Shown here: positions 22,545-34,720 of the stretch, one piece after another
Layout of the letters: each line of letters begins with the position of its first letter
How positions within the stretch are numbered: the stretch's first letter is position 1
Assembly (NCBI GenBank): GCA_004764695.1
Contig: SMSO01000007.1
Coordinates: 2,301,270-2,365,269 of the forward strand
DNA length: 64,000 nt
DNA from: Schizochytrium sp. TIO01
Lineage: Eukaryota > Sar > Bigyra > Thraustochytrida > Thraustochytriidae
Reading direction: 5' to 3'
Position numbers and translations under genes: made by a program
Notes under the pieces: model-generated
Told to the model about the DNA's origin: nothing
Databases searched by the model: none
The model's input: the letters and a program-made list of their open reading frames with translations, nothing else

Positions 22545-23729
22545 CCTTGTTCTGTTGCAGTTTCTGTCGGTATTTCCTCTATACTTGCAACTTCTGCTGC
22601 TTTAGAACAATATATACGCCCTAAGAGGCCGGGACCTTCGCTTTGGCGTGTGCGCACAAGCGAGAGGGCTTAGACTCGTGTGCGATGCTTCGCCACTAGG
22701 CTCTGCTTGGCTTCTCTTTTGCTTCAAGTTTCTTTCGTGCTGCTTTCCTTCTTCTTCCCTCGTCTTGTTTTCAATTAGTACCTTTTCATTCTTAAAAAAA
22801 GTTGACTCGGATATTCATCAACGATAATAGCAAAGTACTATTACCTCTTAGTAAGCAGCACTCATAGAGTGCTAAGAGTAGCTTCCAAATTCTTCTTTTC
22901 TTCTGATGAGTTTTATTCCAACCTATATACTACTACTCGAGTGTTAGCAGTCTAGTAGGAGCACTTTTTACCCCTTCTACCAGGTTTCTTCTAATTTGAT
23001 TTCTTCAAAGTTTCTTCAAAACATATCTATAAGTCTTACTAGTAGAACTGATCGGTGCCTAACTAATTCGTTAGTCCAAGATGAATATCCAAGGAATTGA
23101 AGAGTGTGCGTTCCTCGATCATGTTTCTGAGTCCCTCTCTCGTCTTTTAGGGAGGCTATTGCTTGGCATCGTACGCACCATATGGCACCATATGGTGTAG
23201 TGACCTTCAATCGATTGGCTTTTTGTACCTGCTCCAAGCTTTTCTCACTCCTTCTATATACAGATGCCTTCGCAAACTTCTCTTTCGACACGGCTACAAA
23301 AATCCTGAATCTTCAAGGTTTCTTTCCATCTTACTCTAGTCTAGAGTTTTTATAAAGAGTACTGGTTTGTGATTTTTATTCTTTTGTTTTCATGTTTAAT
23401 ATTACAATAAGAGTATTACTAGTTCCGCAGTACATAATGTCTGAGGTTATTTACAATGATAGAATAATAAAAAATCAATGATTATCATATATACACATAT
23501 GCGTTTGCCGCCTAGTACCCGGTAGTCCTTTTTTCTTTTTCTTTTTTCTTTTACTAAAGCCTAGAAAGGACATTCATTAATACTAAACAGTGCTATTAGA
23601 CCTTCTACAGCTAGCTGTACACGAACGTCATTTACCTTAAAATTATGGATTTCAGAACAGCAGATGACTGAGTCTTTGAGTGAAAGGTTGATCCACTTCC
23701 AAGGACCCCCAACTCTGGTTTTCTCATTT

Positions 23730-24005
23730 TCATTTTAAGCACTTCCTCAGACGTTTGGTATCATCATCTATGACTCTCCAAACCCAATTCTTTGAGTGAG
23801 AGTCTGCTTCTTCTGCCAATTTCTCCTCTTTTGCTCTTCTTTCTTTCCCCAGTCGGTCGCGGCTCTTTGGCGTCACCCTCACAAAATTCTCAAGGTCACT
23901 ATCAGTAGCACTAATAGTAGTAGCATTAGTGCTAGTAACATTGATTGTAGTAGTGGCCAGAGGCAACTCTAACGCGCCTTTAGCCAGCCAATTAGGAAGG
24001 TTCAT
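23730..24005 (-). CDS. Possible small protein, 91 residues
   Basis: ATG at 24005 opens a frame starting MNLPNWLAKGALELPL, then a Thr/Asn-rich middle, a basic-acidic helical part (SRDRLGKERRAKEEKLAEEA) and a C-terminus with WVWRVIDDD. Composition is protein-like. The opposite strand is also open here (23929-24300), which weakens the case. No family is recognised, and the frame continues 13 codons upstream of the ATG, so a 5' exon is possible. Confidence 0.25.
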   Translation of the reverse strand: MNLPNWLAKGALELPLATTTINVTSTNATTISATDSDLENFVRVTPKSRDRLGKERRAKEEKLAEEADSHSKNWVWRVIDDDTKRLRKCLK

Positions 24006-26285
24006 AGATAAAAACTCAAACCAAAGGACAGAAGTCAAACCTGGAGGTCAAGGTTTTGTTCTATACCACGGTCCGACTCGGCTTTTCTTTATTTTGTTGG
24101 AGTACAATGTTCGTTCTCGCCACGAGCAAGAGCTTGCTGCTGTAGTACTAGGTACCGTGTCATTCAAATTCTCAAATATGGAAATGTTTTTAATTGCAAA
24201 AATTACAAGAATCAATCAATCAATTTTCTTTGAATTAAAGAAGGCCGCGAGGAAAGGTAATCGACTCGTTGAGCGCAAAACGATCCTAGACCTATGCTAG
24301 CCATGCAGAGTCACATTGATCAGAAGATAACCTCAGAGCGAAGGTACACGTTCTGGGAGGAAGTGAGATTCCTCATTAGCATTACAAGAATGCCAATAGG
24401 CGTAAACAGAGTTAACATTCATTGATTTTCATTATAGGAAGGAACATGCCAAGAAACACGGGACTGTAGTATGATTGATTTGTAATGAAAAAGTATCCGG
24501 CCAGCCGCAATTATGGTTTTTTAAAGGTAGTAGCAGTAGTAGCAGAGTTAAACTTGCCCCACACATCTGCAAAAGACATGTATAACGGCGATGTTAACAA
24601 GGGTAAACGTCTTTTATGAACCATGCTTGTGTAGTATGCCACCCTAAAACCAGTCAGAGAGGCTTTGCAAAATCACCTGGAATACTCAGGGCTCCACATC
24701 GATAAAGTCATAGGTATACCTCTTAACCTCTTTAAATGTTACTTACACATGTTAGGGAGAACCGACACATTCCTGTCTTTCTTCATACCTATATTACCTA
24801 TCACAATCACGATCCAAGACAATGACCATTATCCATTTGGAGTGGGGAATCAGGTAGACCACCTCTTCTATAAGCGCGTTGCCACCAAATCCCTCGCTCG
24901 AACCAGGTACCTCTGTCTCATTCAACAATAAATTCAAAAAGAATGTGGAATCCATCAAAATTCGCAATCGTACCTCTATGTGGGTCCGCGCCTTGTTTGA
25001 TTGGGTCAAAGTGACTATCTCCATTTCGTCAACTTCTACTCTCTTCAATACCACCTACCACTTGAGAGAGAGAAGCGCTTCTCTGTTAGAGCATCCGCGC
25101 TGGCCACATTAGCTACCTTATGTAGTCCTATATTGTTGCTTTACTTTGTTATCTTTTTCTCTTCTTTTTTTTTTTTTCTCAGGTTTGGCGAGGGGGGCGG
25201 CTTTCTTTTAGCGGATAATTCTCGAGGGCTATCACAGATTTCACAAGTATTTTGAACGTCTGTAATTTAGTACCTTTGCCGGCTCGTTATAGTAGCAGGA
25301 TCTTGTTAAGCAAGAGCACATCTTCTTCTTCGCTGCAGAGTCAGGTGTTATCGTAGTGCTTCGCAGTTGCATTCGTGAGTAAAAGCACCAGCTGACGATG
25401 CGTTGAATAAAAGCCCAAGTTCGCTATCCTTCTACATGGCATTACCATGGTTTGAGTGGAGTAGGAACCTTGACATTCTACGCGCATGTTTCGCCAGAAT
25501 CGTCTTAGTTGCATAGGCTGTGTTGGTTGGTTCTAGGTAGAGAGAAAGAATTATCATCTAAAGTATCACAAGTCTTTTCGACGAAGAGACGGCTTTACAG
25601 ACGAAGGTTGATTGTGGAGTCCTTGCAGTAACTTGAAAATATATTACCTCTGCATAGGATTTGTTTGTGCCGAGTATTTTGTAACTCGTAATAACTATGG
25701 AAATGGCCAAGAAGTTTCTAGGGTCGCAGCTTACCTAGTGTTCTAGTGCTTATGATGCTTCGATTCGCAAGTTTTGAAGAGAGAACCGAAAATCAGAATG
25801 TGATGTTTATTGACAGCGTACTTCAGGTATATTTCCAAATATGGGAACGGATTATAGACTTATCGCCTGGCCCAATGCTCCTCTCTCTGGTTTTAGGTGC
25901 AGAGTACCCGGCAAAGAACGATTCAAAAAAAATAGTGCACATGTGTTTTGTGCATGTGTATGCTGAAATGAGTAGTCAGCCTTACTGCAAACGTGCAAGC
26001 ACTTGACTGTGGTTAGTTATCATAGGGGTTAAGAGAACAACCTTCTTTACAAGAGGGCCCTAATTAATCCTTCTACGAGGAGTCTCTAGGCACCAGATTT
26101 CAAAACACCGGATCGAGATTGCTAGCTCGACGCTGCTTTTCGCAAAAGCTGAAAAACCAGACGTCGACACGTCTTAACTCAGAAGGCGCTTTAAACTCGT
26201 AGAGTCATCCACATTGGAAGGTTGAATTTAAAATTTTGAGAAATTTGAATTTTGAATTCTGAAAAATCTCTAACCATAACTCTAA

Positions 26286-28373
26286 ATGGAGACAAAGAAG
26301 CGAGCTGCAAGAAGGATGCAACGCCACGACCATGAATTCAGAGAGTTGTCTCTAGGTCGAATGGCCAACCCACTCTCTGACCATTGTCGAGACACCTCCG
26401 AGTCAAACAATCGAATACCGAGGCCTGTAGAGGTCTCAAAGACCGCTTGTAAGAGGGTACAATACGACAAAATATCTAAGGTGCAAGGAACTTCACGACG
26501 CTACCAACAACAACAACAACGACAACAACAACAACAACAACAACAAAAACAAACTTCGGAACCCAAAATGACCAGTGCAGAAATGATACGTGTTCCAGTG
26601 CAGACAGAAGTATACAATTCTAGTACAGGGGTGGTAATGCAGCACCTGGAGCAAGCAGAGGTAAGTTCTCCAAATGAGCAATCGATTTTTTCATTTCCAA
26701 TACCACAAAAGTAACTTCATTTTCTCTGACATTTCATAAATTACGGATACTTTGGATTCAAAACTGCGCAGAAGATGATACTCGCGCAGGAACATCGAAT
26801 TCAAGGCCGCCGTGCCAAAGCAGAGGAATCTCGCCAACTAGCTGCGCGATACGAATCAGCATGCGATGAAGTTGCTCAGCGCTTGGACAAATTAAGCTTA
26901 GAATGCGGGGAAATGGAACAAATGCTTGTCTTTGTGCGCAAGAAGAGGTCAGAGTTTCCACCCATGTTAAATATGTGTCAAACCACATGTTACGAGCAAT
27001 GGGAAACACTTGAAATGAGACGAAATCGTGAATTAAAGCTTTCCCGAATCATCGAGATGGAAAGTATGACTTTGAGCCATTGGCGGAAGGCATTGCAATG
27101 TCGGAACCAAGACGTTGCGGAGATGCAAGAGACTTTGAAAGCAGACGATGTGCTTCGGGAACTGCATCGTGATCGCAGGAACAAACTTCTGGCAGAAAGG
27201 GCAGATTTGGAGAAAGATCATGAAGATCTACGAAAGGCAGCAGAGGAAGCTCAAGAGCTGGCTGCAAAGTCTGCGAAAGAAGCTCGTGTGAGAGAGCGTC
27301 AAAGCTATGTTAATGATATTCACCTCGAAGACCTTCGAGAGAAACTTGAAGACACTGAAAAACGTCAGTGCATATTGCAATCTGAATTAAAATCAAGACA
27401 AAATCGCGAGCACGGAAATGGGATTCGCAAAATGAAGATTCTTCGCAGAATTTGCCTCGCTACAATTACAGGAATTGGAATTAAGCATAAGCAACATATG
27501 GTACGAGTTTCAGTGCAGCAGAACAATTTACAAGTTGCCAAAAGAGCAGAGCAAGAAAAGTCTTATCAACGACACATCGCGTTGAATAACAAGCAGCAAA
27601 AAGTAACGCCAAAAGTTTCCGCAGCGCAGAAAGAAGAGTACCAATGTACAGTTTTTCATCGTGACACAATTCACGCAGAAAAGCAAGAAGGAGAATGCCA
27701 CATAGTTAAAGATATTACTATGAATTGCTTGCCGGGCACACCACGTGTCCATCTTGAAGATGCAAACAAGAAACAGGGCTATAAGGAGAGGAATGGGGGC
27801 AAACCTATGGAAGTACACCATTATCATCAAATAATTCATGATGGCAATGCTGAAGAGGAAATGGTGGACAAAATCGATACGTCATCCGACGTTGTCCCAG
27901 CAGGAAGCCAGCACACGCTCTTGAGTCCTCATCTTGCTGAAACTGTAGACTCAGCGACAGGAGCTATACGTTTGCGCAGAACTCACAAGCGGCTTCCATT
28001 GGAAGATCGCGAACTTTCACAGGCTTCAGATAACTTTGTCTGCTCATCACGGGGAAAAGCAAGTTCAGTGTTTGTGAGACGCCAACCCCACAGAGTATCT
28101 CGTTCTTTTAAGCGTCAAAGTAAGGCGTCTCGCCAAAAGTTCATCACTAAACGACAGCGTGAGATACGCCCAGCTACGCCGTCCGTGCTCACATCTTCAA
28201 ATGCCAATCAGCATTTGGACCTGTGTGGTGGACACCGATCTACATATTCAGCAGCTGATAATCTGCACATGTCAATCTCGAACAGAGCTCAGAAAGAAAC
28301 AACAGCTGAATCTTTTGATTTATTCGCAGACAGCGATGGTGATGGTGATGGAGACTACAGAAGCGATGAATAG
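26286..28373 (+). CDS. Unknown coiled-coil protein with polyglutamine tract
   Basis: Exons are 26286-26660 and 26772-28373, joined in phase 0 across a 111-nt intron (GTAAGT...CGCAG). The product has 658 residues. The N-terminal 125 residues are basic and contain a Gln-rich run (about residues 74-88). Exon 2 starts with a long, charged coiled coil (about residues 126-340) with regular heptads and a short conserved-looking segment around FPPMLNMCQTTCYEQWE. The C-terminal half is basic and probably disordered, with an Asp/Gly-rich end. No catalytic motif is seen. A structural or cytoskeletal role is possible, but this is only inferred from the coiled coil. Confidence 0.8.
26504..26549 (+). repeat. 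(CAA)n tract encoding polyglutamine
   Basis: Near-pure CAA repeat inside exon 1 of the coiled-coil gene, interrupted by one CGA and ending in CAAAAACAA. It is translated as a Gln run. Confidence 0.95.
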
Positions 28374-30359
28374 TGTCTCCTTATTCCTCTTTTCTATTCC
28401 ACTCTTTTACTTTTTTAAAGATCTTGTTATTCAATTGTATCACGAAAGACTTAAACCAAGTTCACCTTCATGTTCTCAAGCTCTAGTTGCAAAAGTATTC
28501 AGTCTGCATGTGACAGTTGCACGCTTTTGGTACTCTCACTAGTCTGGATATTCCTCTGGACAATCCTTTTCCGTATAGGCCCAAGCAAAGCACTCATGTG
28601 CGTGGATTCAATTTGAAAGTTGAGGATGATTGAGCAAAGTTATTCTTTATGTTTCCTGTAAGATGTATTGGTGGAAATCTTCTCAATCTAGGACACAATC
28701 GTAATTGTTACATTATTAGGTCCGTTAAATCATTTCCATAGGGCTCAGAAAATTCAAAACAGCATGAAAGCAAATGACCGTCCGATCTATGATTTTTTCT
28801 ATGATTCGGGCATTTACGTAAACAACTTCAAGGTAAGAGAGGGCACAATGGTGGCAAGAGGCGCACCGTTTCTGCCCTTGTGGGCCAATGAAAGCCTTTG
28901 TACCTTTGTATGGGTTGACACTTTTGCAGAATCACACTGGGATATGCCATGGTTACTCGTTGCACCTATCATGATTATTACCTGGGTCAGATTAGATCAT
29001 GATTTTCTATGCCTGCTTTAAACCCTGACTCGTTCAAACACATAGTACCAAGACCTGTGTCAATTAGAAAAGGACTACTAGGAGTTGCATCTGACTATTA
29101 TTTCTGGGCTTTCAGACCTTTCAATTTGTTGTTGTGTCACGAAAACAATCGGGAGGCTTCCCGATGAGGCGGAACAAAATATGTTGGGTTCTAATAGCTA
29201 GTTAGCATCTCATAGAACATGAACACGCTATTGGAAGTAAGCTCACCTTGTTGAATAAAAGGGCCGGGCTTGAATGCCGGAGAGCCACGTGCTTGCCCAT
29301 GACAATGAATAGGCAGACAGCTGTGACCTCTCTGATGAGTTTGCTGTTTCGGATTGAGTGTGGCCAAACAGGGCGAGTTTGATAACTTGTGATTAGGTAC
29401 CTACTGCCTACTAGTCATATTATCCTTAACCTTGTTCTTCGAATTTTCTAACTGAATATTAAAAATTGTTTATTAATTGAAACGGGCTTTTGATGTGATT
29501 TACTCCGGGCCGCTCTATTTTTTTATTTTTTTCATATTTGATTGGGCTGGGATAAGTGTTCAGAGTCATGGGTTAGTTTAAAATTTGGTCAGCTATGGAG
29601 GTTAGACATTTGGCAAAAAAAAAATCAATTGAATATTATTGATAGCCTTGAGAATTGGAGAAGCTAGTTTTTCGAGACTCAAAGCGAGCTGTTATAAGTC
29701 ACATGAGGCTGGTGTTGTACCAATGACAGATAATAGTTCCTACCCATCTAGCATCGTGGAAATGCCTTCCATTTTGTTATGCCTTCCATTATGTTTTTTG
29801 GCAAAACAGACAGAGAATTCCACAGCCTGAGGCTTCGAGGTCTTGCCGAGGCGAGTGCTTTGCTTCATGGTGCAACGCTTGGACCGTAACCGCTGCATGA
29901 ATCATTGCATAAGATTTTTAATTTTATCTGTTTGGGCAATCAGTCAGGCTGGGATAGATGTGGATATTTTCAAGTCAACGTTCTTTCCCCCTCTTTCAAT
30001 TTTTTCTTTACAGTGGTTTCATTCATTTAAAAAAGTCCCTTCTGACATCTGATATAGATTTAATTTGGCACACTTGAGGGCGCTTGTTTTTCACCTTCGC
30101 GCAACTGTCGCTACTCCTATCAATTTACTTTTACTTAGGTAAAAACCCAAAGAGCATGAGGCCTTCTTGCCAGCCTCCCCCTCCTTCTTCTAGAGCGACT
30201 GCAAAAATAATTAGGTAGGTATCTCTCTCTTTGGTCACTCAAAAGTAGTAAGTAGTATGTTTTTTTGTTCTTTAGCAAATACTCGTGGAGCTAAGTGCTA
30301 TCCCCGCAGGCGCTAGAACTAGTAAGCAAGCAATAGTAGTATTAATAGTATGAGTAATA

Positions 30360-30430
<71 letters not shown>

Positions 30431-30999
30431 CAAACAAGTCAAACACTGAGTTGATGCGTCGCAAACACGCAGACAAAGGAGCTTAAAGTGATTCAACAAG
30501 AATGGCCATCATCAGCACATGCTTCATTATCAATTATTTCACAAACAACTGCAGGGCGGATGAGTAAATGAAGAAAAAAAGAGCTTCTTCTGGAGGGCTA
30601 GAGAACGAGCAGAATTTAAATGATATAACGATAGCCGGAATGATCGAAGTTTCAACTTACCTAGGTACTATGGCACTCATTTATATCATTTTTCTTACTC
30701 ATGCACTTTGAGTCTTTTATTAGGTGGTACCTATTTATCTTTTTCTTATTCTATGCCCTAACTATTGAGACAAACCTATTGAGACAAACCTATCGAGACA
30801 AACAAACAAACAGACAAACAAACATCTAACCTGCACGGAAAATAGGCAGCGCGCAAGCTTCGCCAAGGGAATTTAGTCTGAGGTAGGACGTGTGGGCGGC
30901 TGCTTTGCCACAAGCACGCGTTGGGCCAAGTTGGTTGTTGTTGGCGCCGTTGTTGTCGTCACTTAAGAAAGTGACTAGCACGAACAAGCCGAGCCCAAG
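28374..30999. other. Intergenic region of about 2.6 kb
   Basis: AT-rich, with several poly-A/T runs and the AGT microsatellite. Frames at 28764-29021 and 29639-29830 show no recognisable protein. The last 200 bases become richer in GC and presumably include the promoter and 5' UTR of the ZIP gene. Confidence 0.55.
30365..30430. repeat. (AGT)22 microsatellite
   Basis: 66 bases of uninterrupted AGT triplets, the longest pure microsatellite in the window. Such a tract is likely polymorphic between strains. Confidence 0.97.
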
Positions 31000-32811
31000 A
31001 TGCGTGAAGCAGTGTTGACGAAAACCCTCCAAGCGCTTGCTCTCTTTGCATTTTCAAGCAGTGGCACCTTCTTGCCAAAGCTTCTCTTATGGCATGCAGA
31101 GCGCAAGGATCGACAAGCCAGAGAAAGGGCTGGGCTCGAATCCGAAAGTGCCAATCCCCACGCAGAAATTAAACTTGGTGAACTCGCTAGTGTTGGATTA
31201 TCTCTAGGAAATGCCCTAGCTGGTGGCATCATGTTGGCTACTGGTATGGCACACATCTTGGGAGATGCTATCAAAGTCTCAATTAGAACAAGTCCTGATG
31301 CTGCTACTGACGAGGATGCTATGGAGACCGCTATTTACCTGCCAATTGTCTATTGCCTTATCGGTATCCTCGTCCCTTTCTTCTTGGAAAAGAGCGGGCT
31401 GCTCATTTGGCTTTTACGTAGTGGGAGCTGCTTCAAGAGCCACTACATTTTCCTTCACCAAATCGGCTTAGTAAAGCTTGATATTCCAGATGAAGACTCT
31501 GAGGCTAAAACAGACCATGGTCATAGCCACGGCCATGGCCATAGCCATAGCCATAGCCAGGATCATGAAACAAATCACACCTTAGATAGTGCTCATATCA
31601 ACGGAAAGGGCGACCAACACACACAAAATCAAAACCGAACCATGAAAAATTCTGGTGACTTCACAGCTGACGAGACTACCCCATTAACAGGCGGAGTTCT
31701 AGGTCATAGTCCTGATGAGGATAGTGATTTATTTGGACACCTTGCAGAATACAATACTATGCGACCAAACTCAAACGCCCAGCAGCAAGCAACCGAGTTC
31801 TTTCATCATGGATATGGTCATGCACCACCTATCCCATTGTCCATGCTTGACCGTAGTCGGAGTTTTGGACATTATGGTGGCCGTGACCCAAGAAGTTTAG
31901 CCCCTGTAGCTCTCGTATCATTTCCTCAACAAGCTGCAGACGGGAATGGTGGAGTGGAAAATTGTCGTAGCAAATGTGTTGTTCCAGGTTTTACCTCACT
32001 CCGGCTACAGGGCCGCCTAGATATGTTCAAAGCTATGGGTAGTGCGCCAGGGCGTACTCTGGCGTACGCTCCGCTCATCTACGCACCAGAAGACGTTGCG
32101 TCTACCCCACCTTACATGCTTGAATCTGATTTAGGAAATAATGAACACAAACCAGTTTTAAGCCCCCGTAGCGTTAGCGAAATGCGCAAGCGGAGTATCG
32201 AAGAATCTTCGAACGGAGCATCTCGACAACATGGTACACGATTTAGTTTTGGAGCGCTCGATGATGAACAAAGTTCAACTGGAGCAGCGAATAACACAAT
32301 GCAGCGCCTGCGCCTGCAAACACATGATACAGAGCCCCATGAACACCCGGAGAAGCACAGCCATATGTTCTTTGCAACGTTTCTTATGTTTTTGGTTCTC
32401 TCAATTCACTCTCTTATTGTTGGTTTAACAATTGGTTCCATTTCTATTAGCGAGCTGCGTTCTCAGGAAAATGCATTTATCGCTGTCCTCATCCACAAGC
32501 TATTTGAATCACTCGCTTTGGGTGTTTCTTGTGCGCAGCATCCTATTACAACCGCAGTTAAGCTTGAGCTTGTTGCGTATAACCTTGCTGCGCCTCTTGG
32601 AATCATGCTGGGCATTATTGCGGAGAATTACGATATTTTGCAGGGTGACTCGGAGGTCATCATGCTTGGTGTAGCCTCAGGAAGTTTCATCTACATTGCT
32701 TTGGTGGAGGTCTTGGCCGAGGAATTTGAAGATGAGGAGTACCGAATTCTCAAGTTTGCCGCCTTCCTCACGGGTACTTCGCTCATGGCTTACCTTGCCC
32801 GTGTTGCGTGA
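31000..32811 (+). CDS. ZIP-family divalent metal transporter
   Basis: An intact single-exon gene from ATG 31000 encodes 603 residues. Three N-terminal membrane spans lie at about 10-31, 60-84 and 108-130. A long cytoplasmic loop follows with a His-rich metal-binding tract (HGHSHGHGHSHSHS, about 172-190). Five C-terminal spans lie at about 455-483, 491-510, 521-542, 556-575 and 583-601. The fourth span contains HSLIVGLTIG and the fifth HKLFESLALG, matching the ZIP transport-site histidines and glutamate. It would import Zn2+ (or Fe/Mn) into the cytosol from outside or from an organelle. The loop of roughly 320 residues is unusually long for the family. The position after the Glu is Ser where plant and fungal members usually have Gly. 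Confidence 0.93.
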   Translation: MREAVLTKTLQALALFAFSSSGTFLPKLLLWHAERKDRQARERAGLESESANPHAEIKLGELASVGLSLGNALAGGIMLATGMAHILGDAIKVSIRTSPDAATDEDAMETAIYLPIVYCLIGILVPFFLEKSGLLIWLLRSGSCFKSHYIFLHQIGLVKLDIPDEDSEAKTDHGHSHGHGHSHSHSQDHETNHTLDSAHINGKGDQHTQNQNRTMKNSGDFTADETTPLTGGVLGHSPDEDSDLFGHLAEYNTMRPNSNAQQQATEFFHHGYGHAPPIPLSMLDRSRSFGHYGGRDPRSLAPVALVSFPQQAADGNGGVENCRSKCVVPGFTSLRLQGRLDMFKAMGSAPGRTLAYAPLIYAPEDVASTPPYMLESDLGNNEHKPVLSPRSVSEMRKRSIEESSNGASRQHGTRFSFGALDDEQSSTGAANNTMQRLRLQTHDTEPHEHPEKHSHMFFATFLMFLVLSIHSLIVGLTIGSISISELRSQENAFIAVLIHKLFESLALGVSCAQHPITTAVKLELVAYNLAAPLGIMLGIIAENYDILQGDSEVIMLGVASGSFIYIALVEVLAEEFEDEEYRILKFAAFLTGTSLMAYLARVA

Positions 32812-34720
32812 ACAGATGCATTGGTATAGCCCAGAGCCTCCGATTTGTTCGCGCTTGCTCAGAAATACGCAAGTAGAAATCTGAGACTATTTACACCATT
32901 GCCGATTTTTAAAATGTTATTTCCAGGATCTTTTCGCTCGTAATCACCCCGCTGTTTCTTCTACAGTCGGATGTGGAGGCTATTTTGCTCGGCATGTTTA
33001 GACAAACGAAAGAAGCCTTTGTGGCGTCAGAATTGAGAGAGCTCTTCGTCCTCGCCCATTTACTTTTTCCGAAGGAAAATAATGTTGTTTCTCCCTAGTC
33101 CTACGGTAATATGTGATAAGTTGACCCCAGATCCTCGATGGGGGTCAGGGTGGGTATCTTTCTACCATATAAATAATGATTATAATGTAAGAACCTGCCT
33201 TTTGAATCCTATTATTTCTTCAATACCCCCCTCAACGAGCGCCACCCAATTAAATTTTCCATTTTGACTAGGCGTGTATACTTTTAATTGAATTAAAAAA
33301 AATATTAAAAAAGCTCTACACCATGGAAATTGTGTACTATGTATCTTGACAATAGACAAAAATGCTTCACTAGGCATTACCTAGCAATTGTTTGACTGGA
33401 GTAAATGCTTGACACAACTGCTTCAAAGTATTATTACTAGATAAAGTATCTGGGGTTGGAATGTATCTAAATCCTTGCCAAAACTTTCTTTGTGCAGATC
33501 TCTTGGCCAGAAGCCCTTTCAACATTCTACAGAAAGCAAACTTGAACTCCCTTTTTTTGCTTTTATTTTGTCAGAAGACTGGTAGCCAAGTATAATGTCT
33601 CCCAAGTAGATGGAAAGTTTCAGTATATTGAATAATACTACTAGTATAGGTACTCATGTTTGTTCTCAATAGAGCTACTAGGCCAAGTAAGTACTGACCT
33701 CCGTAAACAACCTTATTCTCAGAACAGAAGAAGCACGAGCACTCCGAACACGCCTTTTCATCTGCATCTGTGCTTACATATCCCTGGGGGTCCGCATCAA
33801 CGTACTTGTTTACTAAGCACTTTCGTTCTTTTCATTCCTTTAGTAGCTTTTTTCTATGCTTCTGTAATACGAAATTTTCTATCGCTGATAGCCAATCACC
33901 TCCTTCTTTCATTCGATAGTTTTTAAAGGTCGGTAATCCTATCTATAACAGTACTCTATTAAAACTTCATAATGTATGAAACTAGAAAATGAGATAGCAT
34001 ACAGTCTACGTACTATAACATATTCGTAAAGTTGTAATGACTTAATGGATAAGTTGAACTTGAAGACCCTTCCTGTGTTCACCCTTCTCTCCAGATACAG
34101 CAATTGGGTTCGCCTTACTTTGATTGCATCACTTTGGTTACAAGCACCCACATCGGAAATGCAGAATCATGAATCCTTATACCTAGTATGTAGATTTGCT
34201 ATAAACATGCTACGCACTAAGTCAGATTAACCCACTACTGCTCATCACACTACTACTACTGGGATGTGACTTTTCTATAAATTGAAAACTTGTTCGACAC
34301 ATGAGATGCATACTAGAGTATTAATAGGTACCTACTAAGCAAATCGGAGCGCGGTGGTAGAGAGATGAATTACCTACTACCTATTTACTGCACTACCCAT
34401 GTATTACCCGGACTCTTCTTTAAACAGAACAAAAGGACTGCACATTGGTTGACGAATTTGACTGACTGTATATAACGATCAAAGAGTTAAAGAGACAAAA
34501 GGCTAAGAAACTAGTCCTTGCTTCCTCGTTCTGCCTCAGCGCCCGCGTATTCTTCTTATTTCTTCTTGAAACTCGCTAGTGGTTTGTGTCTTCTCTGTTT
34601 TCTCTGTTTTCTTGTTTATTGTTTCTCACTCTAGTATATTTGCAGTTGTTTTTAAAATTATTTCTGCCCTTCGTTCATTCAGTCTTTCTTCTCTCGTGTC
34701 TGGTTGGTGAGGAACTGGCC
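32812..34720. other. Intergenic region of about 1.9 kb
   Basis: AT-rich with TAGTA words. It contains no recognisable gene. The frame that runs into the polymerase gene from 34586 begins with GTG and encodes a Leu/Phe-rich stretch from pyrimidine-rich 5' UTR, so I do not treat it as coding. Confidence 0.6.

Larger units (their letters stand above)
22344..26285. other. Intergenic region of about 3.9 kb
   Basis: It begins with the kinase upstream region and its triplet repeat. Two minus-strand stretches look mildly coding: 23730-24005 (listed separately) and 24794-25054 (protein-like composition, ending near an AG|GTAATA donor-like site, but without an assignable family). Elsewhere it is AT-rich, with pyrimidine runs near 25150-25185. 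Nothing else could be supported. Confidence 0.5.

Noticed and set aside
22406-22657. Gln-rich minus-strand open frame
   Set aside because: It starts with GTG and consists mostly of a triplet repeat; better explained as 5' UTR or promoter repeat of the TH1 kinase.
34586-34720. Hydrophobic N-terminal extension of the mitochondrial RNA polymerase
   Set aside because: It begins with GTG and is encoded by pyrimidine-rich DNA; the ATG at 34721 opens a typical presequence.
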